Numbered from the stretch's first letter, positions 1 through 8,218 are shown. The stretch: DNA of 64,000 bases from Phytobacter massiliensis JC163 (GCF_000321045.1 NZ_HE578949.1:283993-347992), one strand, 5' to 3'. Numbers and translations are program-made. The notes: generated by a model from the sequence alone, not told the origin.

Positions 1-1
1 T

Positions 2-424
2 TACCACAATGACGTGATGAAAGTTGACGGAGTTTGGTGCTTCCGTGTTGATAACTTGAATCCGAATCAGACGCTTAAAACGGACAGTTTGCGCCGATTC
101 GTTCCGATCAATTCGCAACTGCTGACACTTGGTCTACTTGATTTCATCAAAGAAAGAAAAGGACATCTGTTCCCTGAGCTAACGTTGCATCTTGGGAGCT
201 ATGGTCACTATTTCAGCCGTTGGTTTACGAGGTTCAGAGGCAAGCATAGCCTGCCTGAATATCATTCGCTGCGCCACTATGCCGCCACAACATTTAAACA
301 GAATGGCTTCCCTGAACAGTTCGCTTCGCAGGTACTCGGACACTCGAACGCGACGATCACGTACAACCGATACGGGAAGGGGATTGCTGTTAGGATGCTA
401 GTCGAGTTGATTGAGGTACTCTAA
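2..424 (+). CDS. Tyrosine recombinase/integrase, C-terminal part (cut by window start)
   Basis: This is the carboxyl-terminal catalytic half of a phage-type integrase, which would cut and rejoin DNA at an attachment site. The reading frame is open to the first base of the window, so the start lies upstream. Visible catalytic signature: HSLRH (His-x-x-Arg box), LGHS, then ITYNRYGK carrying the nucleophilic tyrosine. The first catalytic arginine is not in the window. The gene ends at the TAA at 422. An integrase at the margin of an A/T-rich block of unknown genes fits a genomic island. The family call is secure; the exact island type cannot be told. Confidence 0.85.
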   Translation, partial: YHNDVMKVDGVWCFRVDNLNPNQTLKTDSLRRFVPINSQLLTLGLLDFIKERKGHLFPELTLHLGSYGHYFSRWFTRFRGKHSLPEYHSLRHYAATTFKQNGFPEQFASQVLGHSNATITYNRYGKGIAVRMLVELIEVL

Positions 425-607
425 AAGTTATCTGGATAAGCAAATTAACGATGGTTCCGAAGGGGCCAAATATGCTTTGAAAATCTTGAGTGCAAATCAT
501 AAGCCCTTTAAATATAGAGGTTTTGTGATCCATGTTATTTTAGCGAAGTTTTCAAAAGTGATAGTCTGTTAATCATGCTAATTCACTGTTGATGGGGTAG
601 GTTAATT

Positions 608-1562
608 ATGCCAACTCGTAGAATCGCTTACGCATACTACGATCCTGATTGGATTAAAGGTGAGCATACGCTTCTCGCCCTCAAAAGGAATACTGTCGAG
701 CCGCTTGCTTATTCACTGTCTATGAAAGGATATATTTTTTGTCCGTCTTGCTATGAACATATAACGCGAGTGCCTGCCGATCCTGACAAGGGCATGACTA
801 CAAATGAAGTTCCGGCCTATTACAAACACCTTAAAGATGATAATGCGCCTTTCTGTAGTTTGAGATGTGGTCCCATTCAGTACAAAAAATACGCATCTCA
901 AGAGGATGCAAAAAAAAGCTGTTGAAGATGAAGAGCTTATAGTCATAAGCGGTTTTCTCGAGTCTCGTCCTGATAACAATCCAAGGCTCGATTCTGAGGG
1001 CAGTGAGGTACCTATCGATTCACATTTTGAGAGGAAAAATGGCAAAGAGGTTTCATTACCTATTTCCCGCCATCATGGTGAGTCTTTCAAGGTTCCGAGC
1101 CAGGTAACTAGTGTCCAGTCTTTATGCGTCAATTTCGATCATAATTATTATCGTGAGATTTACCTTGTTGGTGCTGATGGTAAAGCAAAGCGCTACAGAT
1201 TTTGTGACTCACTAAAAGAAATCAATGACATAACTGAGGGCTCTTCTGATCCAGCATTCTTCTTTGGTACGTTTTGGAAAATTGAAAAGTTTACAGGCCA
1301 TAGCAATGTCTGGTTAAAGATCAACCAAGGAACATCATTTAGGGATTTCAGAGTACGTATCACTAATGATACCGCTGAAGGGAGAGGATTTTTTAATGAA
1401 AAAAATCGTGGGCGGATAACTGTTTTTTATAGTCGAGTAGATGAGGTCGGCATGGGTTATATGACACCCCAGTTAGGGTGGGGGGAGGTTGCACTATTGC
1501 CTGCAAAATATGATGATTTTTTAATCAGTGATTATGTGTCATCTCGTAAGGACAATCATTAA
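608..1562 (+). pseudogene. Unknown island protein, one reading frame split by a frameshift in a run of eight A
   Basis: Two frames (608-925 and 867-1562) join into one protein of about 318 residues if one A is removed from the eight-A run at 910-917: residues then read DAKKAVEDEELIV without interruption. The first part has paired cysteines (FCPSCYEH near residue 40 and FCSLRC near residue 82), a likely zinc-binding knuckle. The rest has no motif I recognise. A good terminator follows at 1601. The break is either a sequencing error, a true mutation, or a slippage-type on/off switch. No function can be assigned. Confidence 0.6.
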
Positions 1563-1600
1563 TTTTCGATTGGTTGTGATGAAGTCGACAATATTATAAG

Positions 1601-1623
1601 CCCTGCTGAAGCAGGGTTTTTTT
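1601..1623 (+). terminator. Rho-independent terminator after the unknown island gene
   Basis: A six-base-pair hairpin CCCTGC-tgaa-GCAGGG is followed at once by seven T. It lies 39 bases after the stop codon of the frame ending at 1562. Confidence 0.85.
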
Positions 1624-1744
1624 ATGTGTAAAGCTGACCGATAAGGCGGCTTCGTTCAACCATACGTCAGGCATCTGCGGCGCTGGGGTTGTCGTGTGTC
1701 GCAGACTGTATCCCATTTTGTATCGCAACAAAAGTCCTGAGACC

Positions 1745-1954
1745 CTACTCGCCGTCAGCCGTATCGAAGGTCCTGCTATAGGGGCAGTACTTTGACTTGG
1801 TGACGTAGGTGAAAGTGTAAATGCTGTTGGAATATATACACAAGGTTTGCCCGTTCGCCGTGGTTGTCTGCTCGGGGTTGCTTATAGTTATGCGTCCGGC
1901 GCTGGCGCTAAACGACGACAACCAACCGCAGAGTATCAGTACATAACCTTTCAT
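1745..1954 (-). CDS. Small exported protein, unknown
   Basis: This 69-residue product begins MKGYVLILCGWLSSFSASA, a short hydrophobic signal sequence with a plausible cleavage after ASA. The mature part of about 50 residues is rich in Ser, Thr and Tyr with two cysteines that could form a disulfide. I chose the ATG at 1954 and not the one at 1999 because AAGGA lies eight bases before it and because the signal peptide then starts at residue 1. It is divergent from the exported protein at 2124, with a perfect inverted repeat in between. I do not recognise the family. Confidence 0.5.
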   Translation of the reverse strand: MKGYVLILCGWLSSFSASAGRITISNPEQTTTANGQTLCIYSNSIYTFTYVTKSKYCPYSRTFDTADGE

Positions 1955-2029
1955 TTTCTCGTCCTTTTCTGGAGTGAACTTCGCTCTTTTTTTCGTCATG
2001 CTGTTGGGTGCATAGCGGGCTACGTATGA

Positions 2030-2062
2030 ATATTATTGATCTATAAAAACGATCAATAATAT
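2030..2062. promoter_or_regulatory. 12-bp perfect inverted repeat between divergent genes
   Basis: The arms ATATTATTGATC and GATCAATAATAT are exact reverse complements separated by nine bases. They sit between the divergent genes at 1954 (minus) and 2124 (plus), where an operator for a dimeric regulator would be expected. A degenerate third copy of the half-site follows at about 2067-2090. Role as an operator is inferred. Confidence 0.5.
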
Positions 2063-2123
2063 AATTTCGATCGATAAAATCTATTATTAATTTTAACTGT
2101 CAAGTCTGCATACAGGAAGAAGC

Positions 2124-2876
2124 ATGAAAAAAATTATTGGGTTATCTCTGGCGTTATGCACTTTCTCCCCCGTATCTGGTGGTGCCACCTCAGGCGAAAT
2201 CCAACCATACCCTGATTACCTTGGTGCTTATGTCAAAACGCTTGTTACTACCGGGTATGAACAGGCGCTGAAAGGCGGTTCTGAGGATGCACTGATAAAG
2301 CAGGCAACAAAAGGTATGAAGAAAGATACGCCTAGCTACTACGCTGTTTACAATTCTGTCGTTGAGGGCGTTGGTGCTGGTACTGCGCTTAAAGCTAAAG
2401 GGAGGTTAATAACGAAAGATAAGATCGCCATTGATAGCTGTGGTGGGGTCGCAGCCTATATCTCGATGCAAAAAGATTTTATGAAAATTGTAGTTGATGA
2501 GATGACAACATCAGAGCAATCTCAAGTTGGTGCCGTAAAACCAAAGGCGGCATCTTCTGACGAAAGCGTGTATCGGACTACGGCGAAAGACCTAGCAGAA
2601 CTGTATAAAGCTAACGAAGTTGCAGCCGATGACAAAATTGGTGGTCGTAAGGTGGAAGTAACCGGAACTGTTCAGGGCATAACAAAAAATTTCGCGAATG
2701 ATGTAGTTCTTAAACTTGAAAGCGGTAATCGCTTCATGCCTGTCAGCCTGAGTATGTCGGATTCAGGGAAAGCGCAGGCGTCGAAATTGAAAAAGGGCCA
2801 AAAGATCACCGCAACTTGCGAAAAGATGCAGTTTTTCATCGGTGCCCCGTCTGGCGGTGACTGCACCTTTAACTAA
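2124..2876 (+). CDS. Periplasmic protein with a tRNA_anti-like (OB-fold) domain
   Basis: This 250-residue protein starts with a signal peptide (MKKIIGLSLALCTFSPVSG). The C-terminal half (about residues 155-250), with KVEVTGTVQGITKN, a long central loop and GQKITATCEK, has the layout of the tRNA_anti-like OB-fold family seen in many small exported bacterial proteins. The middle has a single cysteine near residue 112, and two near the end (ATCEK and GDCTFN) could pair. AGGAAGAAGC precedes the ATG. The gene stands alone. Its ligand is unknown; despite the family name there is no reason to think it binds tRNA. Confidence 0.65.
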   Translation: MKKIIGLSLALCTFSPVSGGATSGEIQPYPDYLGAYVKTLVTTGYEQALKGGSEDALIKQATKGMKKDTPSYYAVYNSVVEGVGAGTALKAKGRLITKDKIAIDSCGGVAAYISMQKDFMKIVVDEMTTSEQSQVGAVKPKAASSDESVYRTTAKDLAELYKANEVAADDKIGGRKVEVTGTVQGITKNFANDVVLKLESGNRFMPVSLSMSDSGKAQASKLKKGQKITATCEKMQFFIGAPSGGDCTFN

Positions 2877-3263
2877 TCTGTCATACGGTCTGCCGGGTAA
2901 AATTCCCGGCGACCTACCCGCCCCCCCGCGCGAAGATTTCAGAAGCATCCCCTCCCGAAATGTCACGCAGGCGAAAAATATCGGCGGTACGTGGGCCGCA
3001 CGGCTTAACGGATTTCCTTAACATGCATGGTGAATGCTGAATCTTTGCAAAATATCCCATAGGTTAGAGAGTGCTCATCTTGGGTAAAAACATAATAAAA
3101 TCAATTTTTTATGTTTTTAATGACTTCCAGCATTTATTATCATATTGTGCTGAAATGTGAGCCTTCTCCAATGGAGTTGTAAAAAGTCATGCTATACCAT
3201 TACCAGAATGAACCCAGCAGCGTTACTACACGGGCCCCTTTAGTATTGTTACATGGTTAAGAA
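2877..3263. other. Gene-less spacer, 387 bases
   Basis: Just after the exported-protein gene is a hairpin GCCGGG-taaaatt-CCCGGC (2892-2910) without a T-run, then a C-rich run (eight C's near 2928). The remainder is A/T-rich with no convincing reading frame. The promoter of the sce7726-like gene must lie towards its right end. Confidence 0.5.
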
Positions 3264-3842
3264 ATGAGAGACATTGATGTAAGAAGAGCCGTACACAGCA
3301 AGATCCTCAAAGAGCATCATAAGGATCCCAGCACCCTCATTATTGATGAATTTACAATGAACTTGGGGGCAAGTCGTGCCGATATTGCTGTGATCAATGG
3401 GTTGATGCACGGCTATGAGTTAAAAAGTAAAAGTGACAATTTACTTAGACTCCCTAAGCAAATAGAACATTATTCCTCCATTATGGATAAAGTAACGTTA
3501 GTTGTCTCAGAATGTCATGCTGAGTCTGCGCTTGAAATGATACCCAGTTGGTGGGGTGTAAAAGTCGTCACTCAAGGGTTGCGAAACGGCATACATCTGC
3601 AAACAGTGCGTTCTGACAAACGCAATCCCAGCATAGACAAGTTATCTTTATCCATGCTTCTGTGGAAAGATGAGCTTTTGTCCATCCTAAAATCGGTGGG
3701 GCAAGAGCGCGGTTTAAAAAGTAAACCGCGTAAATTTTTATGGATGCTTCTAGCGGATACGCTTCAAGCGGATGAGCTAAGATCTATAGTCCGCGAAACC
3801 CTCAAAGCCCGTAAAGATTGGCGAGTTGATGTACGACCTTAG
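3264..3842 (+). CDS. sce7726-like protein with PD-(D/E)XK nuclease signature
   Basis: This 192-residue protein resembles the sce7726 family. Residues about 29-54 carry an E...D...ExK pattern: E29 in IIDEF, D40 in SRADIAVI and E52-x-K54 in GYELKSK. That is the core of PD-(D/E)XK nucleases, which use the acidic residues and the lysine to bind metal and cut DNA. The ATG at 3264 is the first in frame. Its tail overlaps the tail of the convergent beta-family gene by 41 bases, which ties the two together. Families of this kind sit in mobile islands next to beta-type proteins, and a defence or competition role is possible but inferred. Confidence 0.7.
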   Translation: MRDIDVRRAVHSKILKEHHKDPSTLIIDEFTMNLGASRADIAVINGLMHGYELKSKSDNLLRLPKQIEHYSSIMDKVTLVVSECHAESALEMIPSWWGVKVVTQGLRNGIHLQTVRSDKRNPSIDKLSLSMLLWKDELLSILKSVGQERGLKSKPRKFLWMLLADTLQADELRSIVRETLKARKDWRVDVRP

Positions 3843-4902
3843 TTATATGGTGGTTTTGTCCAATCCTTCGCCATACCTCTGGGCTACCAAATTTATGTGA
3901 AGGTAACGGATTTAGCCGATATGCAGCATACACCTGAGCATAGTTTTCTATGTCTTGGTCTCCAGCACAGAAGTTAGCCCCTGGGTATTCTGGATGCGCA
4001 ATAATCGCTTGGCTATGTGCTCCATACTGTTCATAGCCATAGCGGGTTGCAACTCTTCCCCTAAACACCCAAAAATCATTGTCACCAGTGTAGCGAACGC
4101 TTGCTGTAGCACTTGGAAAACGAGTGGCTAGGCGGGTGTATTCAGGATGCTGAACGCCATAATCGCTATAAATCATCTGTCTAACTAACTGACCATTTGT
4201 ATGCAAATCTTGCCAAAGGGTCCATTCCAGCCTTTGCTGGGAGTAAATACCAACCGCGATACTACTTAAATCGATCGGGAAAGAACCGGATGCGAGAGCT
4301 ACTGTTCGGAAAGTAGAAACATGTTGAAGATTGTTTATAAGCCCTAATGCCATGATTCTGATTGTCCCAGCATTAACACTCTCTTCCGTTAACATATCCC
4401 TTAAATCTATTACGACATCGATTTGTTGAGGGGGCAAACCAAGATGTTGAATGTATGTAGAAATCATCTGTGGATTCACAAGGTCAACCGTTGTGAGTCT
4501 TAAACAAACCTCACCTTGGAGAAGCGTGTCGATAGCGTTGCGATAATTCTGGGTTCTTGTTGGTGATGTAACCGGTATAACGCGTATTCCCGCTGCACGT
4601 ACCTGATTCACCGCATTAACCATCGGGTATGTGTCATGAGCTGATATAAATTGCTCCTCAATCAGGATCCCATCCAGAAAAATTGATGACATAGCAGAAC
4701 AGGCTCCAGCAACTTTCTGACCAAACCCATCAAGCATTTCATCATATGATTTATCAGGAATCTCCGTATCTGGATCGATAGGGACTGGCTCGATTTCAAG
4801 TAAAGGTGAAATTTTTTCCTTAACATGTGGTGCAAGCTGTGTGAGTGCAGAGAATTCCGCTCTTTTCGTTTTAAGTATTGGTATATATGAAATATTTGCC
4901 AT
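3802..4902 (-). CDS. Beta family protein (PF14350-like)
   Basis: The 366-residue product begins MANISYIPILKTKRAEFSAL, followed by a 'sPLLEIEPVP' segment. It contains VVIDLRDML in the middle and ends with the conserved-looking HHITKVVHQLANLYGL. This is the pattern of the beta-protein family found in phages and bacterial islands. A GGGAGAG ribosome site lies just before the ATG. It is convergent with and overlaps the sce7726-like gene. The family has no established biochemical function; association with nuclease-like sce7726 genes suggests a two-part system. Confidence 0.7.
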   Translation of the reverse strand: MANISYIPILKTKRAEFSALTQLAPHVKEKISPLLEIEPVPIDPDTEIPDKSYDEMLDGFGQKVAGACSAMSSIFLDGILIEEQFISAHDTYPMVNAVNQVRAAGIRVIPVTSPTRTQNYRNAIDTLLQGEVCLRLTTVDLVNPQMISTYIQHLGLPPQQIDVVIDLRDMLTEESVNAGTIRIMALGLINNLQHVSTFRTVALASGSFPIDLSSIAVGIYSQQRLEWTLWQDLHTNGQLVRQMIYSDYGVQHPEYTRLATRFPSATASVRYTGDNDFWVFRGRVATRYGYEQYGAHSQAIIAHPEYPGANFCAGDQDIENYAQVYAAYRLNPLPSHKFGSPEVWRRIGQNHHITKVVHQLANLYGL

Positions 4903-5259
4903 GTTTCTCTCCCATTAATATGGCAACAAAGGAAATCCAATATCTCGCCATACGATAGGTATTACTATGAAATTGCTCACACTTCATGAGTCTTATGGGG
5001 GATAGAGATGAATGTTAGTTTTATGAACTCACATATTAAATCTGGCAAAAGATTGCTGGCCTTTACGCAAACGGACCTTTGAGACCTAACGTAGCAGTTA
5101 TCTTTCGTAAGGAATACTCCAAGAATGTCTCAGCGTATCTTTTCGGTAGACACAATTGATACTTACTCTCCATGCTCAATGTTAGTATCTAAACACCGTT
5201 GTTATAACTCATATGATACTGTATCGTTTAAGCCATTAATAAGAGACTGGGCGGTGGAC
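4903..5259. other. Gene-less spacer before the recombinase gene, with possible res site
   Basis: The left part should hold the promoter of the beta-family gene on the minus strand. The right part (5135-5225) has five GATAC/GTATC motifs in inverted pairs and is treated separately as a candidate recombinase binding region. An in-frame extension of the recombinase frame back to 5125 exists but has no recombinase-like sequence. Confidence 0.5.
5135..5225. promoter_or_regulatory. Candidate res/operator site: five GATAC/GTATC motifs
   Basis: GTATC occurs at 5135, 5185 and 5221, and GATAC at 5158 and 5215. They form an inverted pair GATACT (5158-5163)/AGTATC (5184-5189) and the palindrome GATAC-t-GTATC (5215-5225). 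The cluster ends 34 bases before the start of a resolvase-type gene, where such enzymes normally have their recombination site and autoregulate. Confidence 0.4.
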
Positions 5260-5823
5260 ATGAAAACTTTCGGGTATGTGCGGGTAAGTAGCAAAGATCA
5301 GAATGAGGCGCGTCAAGTTGAAGTGCTGGCGACGAAGGCTGACGAAATTTTGATCGATAAAGCTAGCGGTAAGGATGCAGACAGGCCAGCTCTAAAAGAG
5401 CTAATGAGTAAAGTTCGCCCTGGCGACACAGTTCGAGTTAAAAGCGTTGACCGTCTGGCGCGTAATACCCGCGATCTGCTGGAAATTCTGGAGGAACTGA
5501 CCACAAATGGTGTGAGAGTTGAGTTTATCGATAATCACATGGTGTTTGATGATTCGCCCATCAGCAAATTTATGATCACAATGCTCGGAGCCGTCGGTGA
5601 ACTGGAGCGCTCTTTTATTCGTCAGCGCCAGAATGAAGGCATCAAGATCGCGCAGGCGAAAGGAGTATTCAAAGGGCGACAAAAAGACGACGAGACTCGC
5701 AGAAAGGTCGCTGAGTATTTGGCTAAGGGGACATACTCTAACGAAGAGATTTATAAGCTGGTGGGATGTGGGCGGGCTACGTTTTTCCGCATCAAAAAGG
5801 AACTAGCTGAAGCGCCGTTGTGA
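5260..5823 (+). CDS. Serine recombinase (resolvase/invertase family)
   Basis: This 187-residue enzyme has the full small serine recombinase layout. The N-terminal catalytic domain shows YVRVSSKDQNEARQ with the nucleophilic serine, then VKSVDRLARNTRDL with the conserved arginines, then LGAVGELERSFIRQRQNEGI leading into the dimer helix. The C-terminal helix-turn-helix (about 140-185) ends RATFFRIKKEL. The start at 5260 (MKTFGYVRVSS) gives the standard family length. It would resolve cointegrates or invert DNA segments, probably at the GATAC/GTATC cluster just upstream. Confidence 0.9.
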   Translation: MKTFGYVRVSSKDQNEARQVEVLATKADEILIDKASGKDADRPALKELMSKVRPGDTVRVKSVDRLARNTRDLLEILEELTTNGVRVEFIDNHMVFDDSPISKFMITMLGAVGELERSFIRQRQNEGIKIAQAKGVFKGRQKDDETRRKVAEYLAKGTYSNEEIYKLVGCGRATFFRIKKELAEAPL

Positions 5824-5837
5824 TATTTTCTTCGACG

Positions 5838-5868
5838 AAAAACCGAACGCAGCATTGCTGCGTCGGTT
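5838..5868 (-). terminator. Terminator between convergent genes
   Basis: The stem AACCG-a-ACGCAGC / att / GCTGCGT-CGGTT pairs over 12 base pairs with one bulged A. On the minus strand it is followed by a run of five T, so it ends the transcript of the gene at 5893-6177. It may also slow transcripts of the recombinase on the plus strand. Confidence 0.65.
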
Positions 5869-5892
5869 GTATAATTGTCACATGGGGGCCAA

Positions 5893-6177
5893 TTACTGAT
5901 ATCTGTTCCAGTTATCCACGAGCCATTGCCAGACATTCTTGTGACTACGCACGTCTCCGGGCAGATGGTTCTTGATCAGCCTTTCTGCTTTGAGTGCTGG
6001 CGATTTGGTATCCCACTTACTTGCATGAGCTAAGCGGTTAAGGAACGAAAGAACCTCATACCCTTCATGGCGGTTAAGCAATGTACTATCCGGTTTTCCC
6101 GTTATACGCGGGTCATCGGGAGATAAGGCTGACCATGCGTATTGAAATTGAAGGTCGCTTCTGTTTAAAAGTGCCAT
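5893..6177 (-). CDS. Conserved-looking small island protein, unknown
   Basis: This 94-residue soluble protein begins MALLNRSDLQFQYAWSAL. It is led by a very strong ribosome site (AGGAGG, four T, ATG). It is rich in Trp, Asn and Leu and has no membrane segment or recognised motif. The gene is convergent with the serine recombinase and shares a terminator region with it. The good start signal and even composition argue that it is a real gene. Function unknown. Confidence 0.55.
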   Translation of the reverse strand: MALLNRSDLQFQYAWSALSPDDPRITGKPDSTLLNRHEGYEVLSFLNRLAHASKWDTKSPALKAERLIKNHLPGDVRSHKNVWQWLVDNWNRYQ

Positions 6178-6642
6178 AAAACCTCCTGAGTAACAACTTC
6201 AAGTAGACGATATGTTCTTTTACGGGCTACTTCTTCGGATCGGAGTATACCCACCGACCCGATAGTATCTCCTTGCACCAAGTGAATGAATTTAATAAAT
6301 CATGGTTTGTGATGCTTGCGGGAAAAGTTCTCTCAATATGTGAGAACGTGAGCTTCGCGATGTGCGGGGCTTTTATGTCTGCATTTCAGCTATTTGATCC
6401 GGGAAAATCGAAAACCAGCCTCAGAGGCCGTGGACTGAATGGATTGAATATTTTCTCGCAGAGATGAGAATGATACGCTATATTTAAAAGTTAAACTTTA
6501 AGTGTGAAGGTAAAGCCCTGTTAAACGCAATGAGCGCCATTGTGAGCGCGTTTTGTGGTGTCGATAATAATTATCTGCCTATTATTTTCGAGGGCGTAGA
6601 GAGTGTTATATGAAGGATTTTGCGATCATAGCTTTTGTAACG
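6178..6642. other. Gene-less spacer, 465 bases, with two adjacent hairpins
   Basis: No convincing gene is visible. On the plus strand, hairpin GTTCTC-t-CA/ata/TG-t-GAGAAC (6327-6347) is followed by AGCTTCGC/gatgt/GCGGGGCT (6351-6371, with two G-T pairs) and four T. This resembles the end of a short RNA, but no promoter was identified. The rest must contain the promoter of the gene at 5893-6177. Confidence 0.4.
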
Positions 6643-6792
6643 TTATCGTAAAGTTGGATGTACCCGACGGTATTTTTCCGGGGTAGCGTCTGCAATCTCC
6701 TTTGCTTTCTGAATGGCTCGCTTCAATGCATCTTCGTTGATGACGGTAACGGGGCTCTCTTGCCCCTTGGTCTGGCTGGATTGCGCTGTCAT
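6643..6792 (-). CDS. Small third gene of the winged-helix operon, 49 residues
   Basis: The ATG at 6792 overlaps the TGA of the preceding gene as ATGA, a classic sign of coupled translation. The product begins MTAQSSQTKGQESPVTVINE, followed by a charged helical stretch (DALKRAIQKAKEIADAT) and a basic end. No function is recognised. Overlap and shared direction make it likely part of one operon with 6789-7406 and 7376-7738. Confidence 0.5.
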   Translation of the reverse strand: MTAQSSQTKGQESPVTVINEDALKRAIQKAKEIADATPEKYRRVHPTLR

Positions 6793-7406
6793 GCTTTCAC
6801 CATACCGAGGGCAGCCCTCAACTGGTCACGCATTGCAGCTTCTTCGGCAGCTGCTTGCTGAACTGCTTTCTGTTGTGCGTCCTGTGCTGCTTCATGTATC
6901 AGTTCGTCAATCTCACGCTCCATCGCTTTAAAAAGTTGATCGTGGTAAGCGTTGGAGACTCTGGAGCGTAGCGTCTTCAACTCCTCTTCGATCAAGGCCT
7001 CCGGTTTCTGCAACTTAACAGAAATCATCGCAGCATTGGAAAGCACTGAAGAATTAGCTGAAGGGCAAAACCGCCAGCCGTCTAGGATCAGGCTCTGGAG
7101 TTTAACCACCAGCCGCGCTGGAATGTCAGAAAACTGTTGTGTTCGGCTGTAGCGAGCTTCCGCATTATCAATTTGACGCTTTAGGGCCCCCGGATCTGGT
7201 TTGTACTTCGCTGCGATGTTGTCGAGATAAGTTTTCAATTCCGGGGAAATCTGGGCCTGTGATTTCTTTTTGTAGTCATGTTGGAACTCCGTATCGGTAG
7301 TAAAGGGTCGTGGTTGCTCGCTGGCGCTGTTTGTATGCGTCAGTCTCAGCCGCTTTATGCGGTCATTTGGTTGTATCAGCGAGCGGCGTTGTAAGTCTGA
7401 TTGCAA
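6789..7406 (-). CDS. Unknown helical protein, second gene of the winged-helix operon
   Basis: The frame of up to 205 residues has a polar N-terminal tail (about 1-50), a central part ending in KLQSLILDGWRFCPSA, and a C-terminal half that looks strongly helical and charged (EEELKTLRSRV ... AAQDAQQKAVQQAAAEEA), probably coiled coil. The only upstream start is a TTG at 7406, inside the 3' end of the winged-helix gene and without a clear ribosome site, so the true start is uncertain. It is coupled to the downstream 49-residue gene. Function unknown. Confidence 0.5.
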   Translation of the reverse strand: MQSDLQRRSLIQPNDRIKRLRLTHTNSASEQPRPFTTDTEFQHDYKKKSQAQISPELKTYLDNIAAKYKPDPGALKRQIDNAEARYSRTQQFSDIPARLVVKLQSLILDGWRFCPSANSSVLSNAAMISVKLQKPEALIEEELKTLRSRVSNAYHDQLFKAMEREIDELIHEAAQDAQQKAVQQAAAEEAAMRDQLRAALGMVKA

Positions 7407-7738
7407 GTTGGGCAGAAGTTAGGGCGGTCTGCGAAAAGAAAATACCAACGACAGACGCTTGCTCGATCAAAAATGAAATCGACTAGTCCGCAGTCAGCGA
7501 ACATCGAAAGATTCCTGTGTGTTGTTGATAGCGGGAGTTCTATCTGTTTTGACAAGTCTGAAGCCGTAAGCGGGATCTGGGTTTGCTTCATGTGGTGAAG
7601 AAGATGGATTCTTGAAGTTGTCAGCGTTAGCCCGAAATCATTCAGGGTTCTGACCAGCTCCTTACGTTCTTCTACCGATGGCAGAAAAAATGCTGGTGGT
7701 CTAAAGGCAAAGCACAAAATAATCTCTCTGTAAGTCAT
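7376..7738 (-). CDS. Winged-helix DNA-binding protein (Fur/MarR-like fold)
   Basis: The 120-residue product has a winged helix-turn-helix layout: TLTTSRIHLLHHMKQ, then ASDLSKQIELPLSTTHRNLS as the recognition region, then LVDFIFDRASVCRWYFLFA as the wing. It ends FCPTCNQTY, and the CPTC pair may hold zinc. The pattern recalls the DNA-binding half of Fur-like regulators, without their metal-sensing half. It is first in a three-gene minus-strand operon and probably regulates it, or the divergent promoter at 7800. Target unknown. Confidence 0.55.
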   Translation of the reverse strand: MTYREIILCFAFRPPAFFLPSVEERKELVRTLNDFGLTLTTSRIHLLHHMKQTQIPLTASDLSKQIELPLSTTHRNLSMFADCGLVDFIFDRASVCRWYFLFADRPNFCPTCNQTYNAAR

Positions 7739-7799
7739 TCATCACATGAGTATTTTATCATATAAACGTAAAAAGATATACTAGTGGCATGTATTTTGC

Positions 7800-7828
7800 T
7801 TGACAATGATTTCAGAAGGTGGATAATG
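7800..7828 (+). promoter_or_regulatory. Sigma-70 promoter reading into the structured stretch
   Basis: A perfect -35 TTGACA (7800-7805) is followed after 16 bases by GATAAT (7822-7827), one base from consensus. Transcription would start near 7835 and run rightwards through the gene-less stretch towards the gene at 8680. It is divergent from the winged-helix operon. Confidence 0.55.
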
Positions 7829-8218
7829 GCGGGTTGAAATTAGGAGTGGCTTGAGGGGCGTTCGCACACATCAGATAGCGAAGATGTGCCATAAAACGCC
7901 ACAATATAGTATTCCTTCATTCCTTTTCGCCCATACTGGGTGATAGGAATAAAACGCCACAATAATATAAGAGACTTCGTTACTCTGTCTTTTCCTTCCT
8001 TCTCCAGGAATGAAAACTCACGTAACATCACCCATACGGGCTTCGGTCTCCTTGTATCTCGTTTCGACATTTATACACACTAACACTCATAATCTCGTCG
8101 AAACAAAAGCAAAAGAGTGAAAACCAACAGCAGGATGACTGGTGTCATCTGGATGGTTGTTTAGTTATTTACTTACGTCACTCCGTGACAACTCGGCTAC
8201 GCCACTTTAGAAGATATA

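Noticed and set aside
7840-8070. Possible minus-strand gene of 76 codons in the structured stretch
   Set aside because: It has no ribosome site and covers both copies of the 16-base repeat in different registers. It could be real but cannot be supported.
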